Shown here piece after piece: positions 57,503 to 64,000 of a stretch of 64,000 bases of DNA. Every line of letters starts with the position of its first letter. The stretch's first letter is position 1. Under the pieces are notes generated by a model. The model did not search any database. It was not told the DNA's origin and worked only from the letters and a program-made list of their open reading frames with translations. The position numbers were made by a program, and so were the translations under genes. The stretch is from Stenogyne calaminthoides. Lineage: Eukaryota > Streptophyta > Magnoliopsida > Lamiales > Lamiaceae. The stretch covers positions 34,270,804-34,334,803 of the forward strand of contig JBBCBC010000001.1 in the NCBI GenBank assembly GCA_037126765.1, written 5' to 3'.

Positions 57503-58745
57503 TCTGGTCGAAAAACCCATTTTGTGCATGCGGAAGCAAACATGTCATGCAATGCATATAAAACAGGGGTGAGGGCAGAGTGATTACTATTTTTTTTTAA
57601 GCTCATGTTAGTTGTTTTGCTTATAATCAAATGCATATGACAAGTATAAACATAAAGCAGTAAAGAACACACAATTTTATAGTGGTTCGGAGTCCAACTC
57701 CTACATCCACTCTTCCCTATAACAAGGGGCACCAACTTAACCGGCTGGACTTAGTTTAACGTGTTAGTCCAACACCCAACAGATGTTTACCGAGTTCACA
57801 CTCAAATGGGACTTATCTCCCTCACGGGATTGCTAGATGTTTACCGAGTTCACACTCAACCGAGCCCAGAAATCAGAACTAGAAACCCTAGTCTGAAATC
57901 TTGCAGAACAAACTTAACCTAACTTTTGGGTTTGGGTAAAGATTTGTTTGGTTTCCAACTAGGTTGAGATTTTCCCTTACATTTGTTTAGTCTCAATGCT
58001 AAGGATGGGAAAATCTCTCTAAGCTTAGGATATTACATTTGTGCTTAGATCTAGGGTAGAACACTCTTCGAATATATGCGTGTATTTCTTGCTCAGTGTT
58101 CTATGGTGGAAATGCTAGATGATTTGGCTTGATGGGCATTTCACGCATTTTTCCACTCTTAATAATGAAGGAAGAACTTGTATTTATAGTGTGGATTTCA
58201 ATGTTACCGTTGGAGAGAATCACATTCAAATCCATACTATTCTGTAGCTTTTTGCAGCTTTTTCAGTCTTGTTGTCTTCCTCTCATTGGTCCACGTCAGC
58301 TGATTCTAACGGCTATATTCTTCAGGATCTTCTGAGTCTCAGGATCTTCAGTTCTATCTGAGCCTTCAGGTTTATCTGAGCCTTCAGGTTTATCTGAGCC
58401 TCAGGTTACTTAGGGTTCTTGATTCAGCAGACTTCTCTTCAGCGGACATTGTCTGATCAGGCATACTGACACTCAGGCTGACTGAGTTCAGTTCTTCGAC
58501 TTCGTACATCCCGACCCTCGAGTCACTTTTTACTTCTTGAGTCTCGATCACTTTACTCAGTCATTCGATTTCTTCTTGCCTGATTTGATCAGTTCGACTG
58601 ATCAGATCAACACTTCTTCAGATCAACATATCAGGATAGCATCAGGTCATTACATCAGGTTAGCATATCAGTTTATCAAATCTGATCTCGATCACGTCTG
58701 ATCTGGATCAGTCTCATCTGCTCTTCTTCATATCTGATCTCTACT
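57503..58745 (-). mobile_element. Family A LTR M, truncated at its 5' side
   Basis: On the minus strand it matches LTR D: CTGA-type repeats (58320-58400), TATAAATA (58181-58188), CTCCAACGG (58205-58213) and a perfect GGAGT/ACTCC hairpin (57689-57701). The first ~330 bp of the LTR are missing on the right, where C2 gag begins. No target duplication is visible. With C2 protease and integrase also missing, one deletion probably removed them together with the LTR start. Confidence 0.8.
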
Positions 58746-60860
58746 GATGTCTGGTCAGTTGGGGTTCATTTATGTTCCCCTTCTTACCATACACTTGCCT
58801 TGCTTGATCAGTTGGCCTTTTTCCCTTATCTGATACAGATTTAGCATAATCTGTATCTTTTCCAGAAATCTTCTTTGATTCACCTTTTGAAGGTGATCCA
58901 GATTGGACCTGTGAGGATGCAGAAGGGCCTTCAAATCCAATTCACTTATTATCAGTTGGCTTGCGATAGTAGTTGTTCAAACTTTGAACAGTTTTAGATG
59001 AATTTGTGAAATTTCTACTCTCTTTCGCAAACTATCCTCACTTCTTTTTAGACTCTCATGTAGTAAGAAGAGTTCATCAAACTTAGCTTGAAGAACTTTG
59101 AGATCATCAGCTTGTTGTAGGTTGAGAGACTGTTGTTCCTTAATCAGTTTGCCTTGATCAGAAGTACTGACTTTCAGAAACTCCAGTTATGTGGTCATCT
59201 TCTGATCAATTTCAACTGATTTCAGTTCAGCAGCTCTACTTACCGCTTTATCCTTGACAAGCTAAATATTCTCAGCCCTTAGCTTATCGTTCTCATCTTC
59301 CACTATTGTATAAGTGTCCACTGCATTATAGAGATCATCAAGCAATTGCTCATTGTAGAGCTGCAGGTCAATCTCTCCAGCTGGTGTGCTCAGCACAACA
59401 AGTGTGGAAATAGAAAGCACAGAAGGTTTAGAGAGTACCTCAGTTTGGTCAACTTCTTTGTCCATGAGACAGATGTCATCATCAGATGAGAATATCAGAT
59501 CATCGACATCATCAGTTGTCATCATCAGGCAGAAGTCCTCGATAGATGAATATCCAGAGTCATCTGATGGCAGGTAGGAATCATCTATACCAGAAGTATT
59601 AACAACTTAAGCTCTTATGTCTCTGTATTTTTGCTCTCTTCTATTCCGCTTATCTTCTCTCTCTTTAGGAGTCAGGTCAGGGCAGTCTACACTGTAGTGA
59701 CCTGGTTTCAGACAATTGAAACATGCTCCAGGTTCCACGGAATTTCTTCTGCCGGGTGATTCTCTTCTCCTATATGATCTATCAGGCGATTTACCAGTTT
59801 GCTTGTAATCAGAATCTCTTCGATCTGATCTTTCATCTCGTCTATCTTCCTTGTGATCATCTCTCCGATCATCTTTTTTATCTTCTCTACGATCATCTCT
59901 CTGATCGTCTTTTCTGTCATCAGAACGATTTCTTTCTTGTGATCTGTCAGTAGATCTTCTATCTCTTCCTCTTCTTTGTCTGTAATCATTGTAGAATTTC
60001 CGATACTTTCCCAATTGAACATTAGATCATTCAAGCTTTCTGGTCAGCAAAGCAATCTATTCAGCTTGACTTATGATATTTTCTACTGGTTCAGTAGATC
60101 TTGAACTACTGCTAGTTGCCTAGAATGCAACTGCTTTTGTAGTGGCAGGAGTAGCTTCAGCAGGTGACTCGTCTTCTTCTTGACCTCTTTCAATCAGGTC
60201 AAATTCATGAGCCTTTAGACTAAGAAACAGGTTGCTCAGCTTCATCTTCGCAATATCTTGGCAATCTTTTATCACAGTTACTTTTATGTCTCATTTCTTA
60301 GTCAGGGACCTCAAGATTTTGTAGTTTATATCTTTATCAGACATTTCTCGTCCTAGCTCATGAAGTTTATTGATAGACATGGTGATTCTTCCATCAAGCT
60401 GATTAATGGATTCATTCGGTAGTATCTTGAGTTTCTCAAACTTTACTAGTTCAGCCTGCAATCTGCTATCCTTAATTAGATCATTTCCTTCACATATCTC
60501 AGTCAGAGTATCCCACATCTACTTAGCAGTTTTCAGATACTTGATCTTCTGACGAGTTGTCTTGTCCACCGTCTTCATAATGATATGCCTGACAACAGTA
60601 TCCAGGTTGGACAATTTCCTTTCTTCAGCATCCATCAGTGAAGGACTCTTTCTGATCCTTGCTCCAGTTGGATGTGCTGGATCACCTCCTTCAGATGGGT
60701 TAATGTGATAAATTGTGATGGGTCCTTGTTCGAGAACCTCCATCATTCTGTTGTTTATCGCACCCAGATGGTTGCTCATGAGGATAGTCAAGTCGGCATA
60801 CTCATCAATAGAGAACTTAGGCAGATCATGATACATCCCAGATGTGTTATCCATGCTGAA
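58746..60860 (-). pseudogene. Element C2 gag (SIRE type) with RD-rich region, knuckle and coiled coil
   Basis: Start MDNTSGMYHDLPKFSIDEYA (60854). UBN2 region: MWDTLTEICEGNDLIKDSR, FEKLKILPNESINQLDGRI, KDINYKILRSLTKK. Then an arginine/aspartate-rich tract (DDRKDDQRDDRREDKKDDRR, about 59800-59990), the knuckle CFNCLKPGHYSVDC (about 59690-59735), an acidic segment, and a coiled coil (LQAKFDELFLLHESLKRSED). It ends near RQVYGKKG at about 58770. One frame is kept from 60854 to 59607 with about six stops. A gag of more than 650 codons is normal for SIRE elements. Confidence 0.9.
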
Positions 60861-60980
60861 TATGTGAGTTTAAAATAGATGAGTTTTAAAAACAGGTTTT
60901 TCAAAGATCTGTTCAAGTGACCACAATTGTTCTTCCTCAAGAACCGATGATACTCAAAGTCAGTGGTCCGTAGAATCACT

Positions 60981-60992
60981 GCTCTGATACCA
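60981..60992 (-). other. Element C2 primer-binding site
   Basis: TGGTATCAGAGC on the minus strand, two bases after the LTR end CCCATTTTGGGACCTATA. It fixes the 5' end of C2 to the right. Confidence 0.95.
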
Positions 60993-60994
60993 CT

Positions 60995-62127
60995 TATAGG
61001 TCCCAAAATGGGTTTTGTGAGGTGGAAGTCTAGAGGGGAAGGGTGAATAGACTTCCAAAACTTTTTTTTGATCAGCATGTAAGTCAGGTAATTGCTTATA
61101 GAGTGCGTGTGAGAATCGTACGATCTAATATCCAACTTACTGATTGTTGTGAAGCAAATCAGTTCGGTGTCTATCAGTTCAACTGATGTGCGGAAGCAAG
61201 TTTTAACCCATGTAGAAAAACCGGTTTTGATAAATCAGATTCTAAGTATTCTGATTCAGATCAGATGACAACAGGTCAACCTGATCAGATCAGCTGCTTG
61301 GTGCAGAACTGATCCATATTTAGAATTTGCATGTTCAGTTAAATATCAAATGTGTGTAAAGAGTAAAACAGATAAATACAAGATTTATAGTGGTTCAGAC
61401 AACTTGTCCTACGTCCACTCTTCCCAGTCCAGGGGCACTTACTACCAAACTAGACTTAGTTTAATGTGTTAGTCCAAACACCTTACAACATATGTTTATG
61501 GAGTTCTCACTCAACTTATCCCAGAAATAAATACTAGAAACCCTAGCTTGAAATCTTGCTCACAAACTTAACCTAACACTCGGTTTGGGTAAAGATTTGT
61601 ATGGTTTCCAATTGGAAATCTATCCTAGTATTTAAGTAGCCTAAAGCTAGAGGATAAGATTTCTTGCTAAGAACCTATGGGATGAACACTTAGAATATTT
61701 CTTGAGCTCTTGGTGTTCTTGCGGAAATTGCTTGTAGCATGAGCTTGATTATAATTTATGTAACCTTAATCTGAAGGTTTAATCTCATATATATAGGCAC
61801 GAATCAAACTAGCCGTTGGAGAGCAATTCACACCCCGTCTTTATCAGTTCCGTACATACATGTTGATCAGTCTTCAGATGTAAGTTGTCTTAGCACAACT
61901 TACTGACTCTTCTGATGCTAATCTGATGTAGATCTTCAGATGGTCTTCTTAGTCTTGACATCTTCTTCTTCACTTCAGATAGGTTCTGATCCGGATAGAA
62001 ACTGATCAATCAGTTTCTTAGTCTTCAATTGGCAATCTTCTGTTCTTCTGATCTGAACCTAATTTTCTAGACTAACCTGATACATATTGAGTTCCCCCTC
62101 AATATGTGATCTTTCATTACATCAGTT
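60995..62127 (-). repeat. Element C2 5' LTR, 5' part cut by the right-edge element
   Basis: The 3' end is TATAGGTCCC (inverted). The hairpin module is at 61388-61420. A TATATATA-type promoter at about 61785-61796 has a perfect TCCAACGGCTA (61810-61820, minus) about 15-25 bp upstream. Cut at 62127 by the next element; CAGTT (62123-62127) should be its target duplication. Confidence 0.85.
61785..61820 (-). promoter_or_regulatory. C2 LTR promoter with perfect MSA-like Myb motif
   Basis: TCCAACGGCTA fits the published mitosis-specific activator consensus YCYAACGGYYA exactly. It lies just upstream of a TATATATA run on the minus strand. Related LTRs carry one- or two-base variants at the same place. 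Confidence 0.55.
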
Positions 62128-63836
62128 TGTTAGGAAATAAGGCATGCCCGGATCTATTCGAGGTGAATTTAAATACATATTTAAATTAATCAATTAATTA
62201 CTAACATGAATTAATCCTAAATAAATTCAATATAATAATTAAACAAGCAAATAAGTAACATGCGTACACGTAATCCACGTAAATCCTAAGCATGCGGAAT
62301 CTAGGAGTTAAAAGATTACATACCTCTTGTAGAGACAATCGTTGAGACGATGGATCAACCCAAAGTGCCTTCTCAAATATATCCCACGTCCACGAACGTA
62401 ATCCGGTGGAAGGATTCTCAACGAACGATTTTAATTAAAGGAGAAAATAAAAATTATTTGCCACGACCTTTGTGGATTTCTAATTTTTCCAACACATGGA
62501 ATTGCATTGGAGGTGAAAAATTCATCCCCTATTTATAGGACTAGGGGGTGACGAAAATTTGGTCAAGTTGGGCATTGGGAAATTTCCTTGCTTCTTCCTC
62601 AAGATACAATCTAGAATATATCCAATATATTCTATTTCCCAAAAATATCTCCCAACAAAATCTTCTCCTCCTTCTTGTCACACAATTTTCGAAAATATCC
62701 AATAAAATAGGGAAAAAATAAGATCTTTTACTGTTCTTGAATTTATGGGATAAACTTGTATCTCAAGAATAATTATTCCATAAAAATCTTTCCAAGAAAA
62801 TCTTTTCTCTCTCCTACTCATATTTTTTGAAAATTTTAAGGAAAAATAGGCAAAATATTTTATTCTCCTTTTTATTAATTGGACTTTAATTTGGGCTATT
62901 TGAGGGGCCTTTAGGAGAATTAAGATTGGACCTCCAATGGGCTATGAAACTTTAATATTTAGCCAAAATATTATTCAAGCCCATTAATATTAATTTATTC
63001 CACTATAAAATTAATATTGAACTATCCATCTTAACCCATATTACGACTTCACAATAATATGGCTCCCGATCATTATTTCCCGTGTTTAAGACTATCTTAG
63101 TCCATTAATTAATTAAGCCACTGAACAGACTTTATATTAATTAATATCTTTGTCCTTGGAGTAAAGACAGCTCAACGTTATTATCTATACCAGAAATAAA
63201 TTTCCACTTGGAAGATTTGGTATGATAAAGATTCTGAGCCCACCAAGGGGACAAATCAAGCAAGACGTGCTTGCACATGATTCTCCGTATTAAATCTTAG
63301 CAATCGTCGTGTAATCAATAATATTGCCCAAGATACAAGGCATCGAATCGCATTGATTCTCTTCCCATCATAAGTCAAAGCAATAGTTATTAATTTCACA
63401 CGATCCTATTTAAGGGATGGAGATTAAGAAATAACAAACCACTGAGGTCTAATTCTTGTATATTCAGTACCGAAGAATTTATCCTCCTGTAGGTCCTATT
63501 CAGTGCATCATAATGCACTAGTGTAATCGCTTGGTCAAGACAAGTCAATCTGAGCCTTACACTTCAACCTTTCATGATGGATTGTTCATTTCCATCTGGG
63601 TTGTGAATTTGTACTTAGTCACGAGGAACTATTAATTTGATCTTTTGTGATTCGGTATCACCAAATTAACTACAACGTAACACGTACTTACTTATTGAAC
63701 AGGTATGCAGTAAATATATATAACATTCATTCATATTTAGTGCAACAATGATAAATAATTTATTTCAGTAAATAAATAAGAAATTCAGTTTGGTTATACA
63801 AAGTAAAAAGCATACTTTTCAGTATAACCCCAACAA
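62128..63836 (-). repeat. 3' LTR of another Element 1-family Copia element
   Basis: TGTTAGGAAATAAGGCATGCC to TATAACCCCAACA, 1709 bp, the same family as the LTRs of Element 1 but diverged. Minus-strand TATAAATA (62530-62537) has an imperfect hairpin (62509-62529, one wobble and one mismatch). The body of the element continues beyond the window. Confidence 0.9.
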
Positions 63837-63953
63837 TCTCACACTTATACTCAAAGTCTGCTTTTAAGTATACTACAACATGTCTCGTGTTCTATGTGAC
63901 ATCTAATGTCACCTACACGAACCTAATAATATTTCTCCCACTTATACTCAAAG
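63837..63953 (-). promoter_or_regulatory. Duplicated polypurine tract, right-edge element
   Basis: AGTATAAGTGTGAGAT abuts the LTR (63837-63852) and the intact TTTGAGTATAAGTGGGAGA lies at about 63932-63952. The perfect hairpin GTGACAT/ATGTCAC is between them (63896-63912). Confidence 0.8.
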
Positions 63954-64000
63954 AAGATTAGCAACGATCTTCACACCTATTCCTTCCACATGTCTCTCGG
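63948..64000 (-). pseudogene. C-terminal end of Copia RNase H, cut by the window edge
   Basis: The last codons read ERHVEGIGVKIVANLL, stop at 63948-63950, matching the ends of Elements 1 and 2. The gene enters from beyond the right edge, so its integrity is unknown. Confidence 0.8.

Overview
This window reads as plant nuclear heterochromatin-type DNA: AT-rich, with no recognisable host gene, and almost entirely nested LTR retrotransposons in decay. An angiosperm host is clear from the Ty1-Copia elements (SIRE/Maximus-like and a second Copia lineage), a Gypsy gag-only element, a Tourist-like MITE pair and a hAT element. The large extra ORF downstream of a SIRE-type pol makes me think of an asterid, perhaps Lamiales, but this is a weak recollection-based inference.

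Left flank (1-4596): a 43-44 bp minisatellite at the edge, AT-rich sequence with two tRNA-derived SINE-like units, and a solo LTR (2009-3164, target-site duplication AATAT).

Main nest (4597-36392): a SIRE-type tandem-LTR remnant on the minus strand (TSD ATAGG) was invaded by Copia Element 1 (5075-24874, minus, TSD ATACA) and Copia Element 3 (25522-34388, plus, TSD ACCAT). Element 1 carries a SIRE LTR fragment in its left LTR, a sister Copia element (Element 2, 11866-21084, plus, TSD GTGAG) in its gag, and a Tourist MITE in its leader. Element 3 carries an 868 bp hAT element (8 bp TSD GTTGGACC) and a solo LTR of the Element 1 family.

Right part (36393-64000): a MITE, a truncated SIRE LTR (J), a plus-strand SIRE-like element K whose gag is split by a solo LTR that itself contains an opposite-strand LTR, a minus-strand SIRE element C1 with pol and a ~3.5 kb accessory ORF, a truncated LTR, and another minus-strand SIRE element C2 (gag, RT, RNase H) whose RT is split by a 4.2 kb gag-only Gypsy element (TSD CAGCT). 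The window ends in the 3' LTR of another Element 1-family copy.

No element looks autonomous: every coding region has stops, frameshifts or deletions. The most interesting signals are regulatory and structural: a hairpin with compensatory base changes in nine SIRE LTRs; a Myb/MSA-like CCAACGG motif just upstream of the LTR TATA boxes; a hairpin directly downstream of the TATA box in the Element 1 family; a conserved duplicated polypurine tract with a hairpin between copies; GC-rich leader modules that differ between related Copia elements; and three tandem GGCGCC hairpins in the Element 3 leader.
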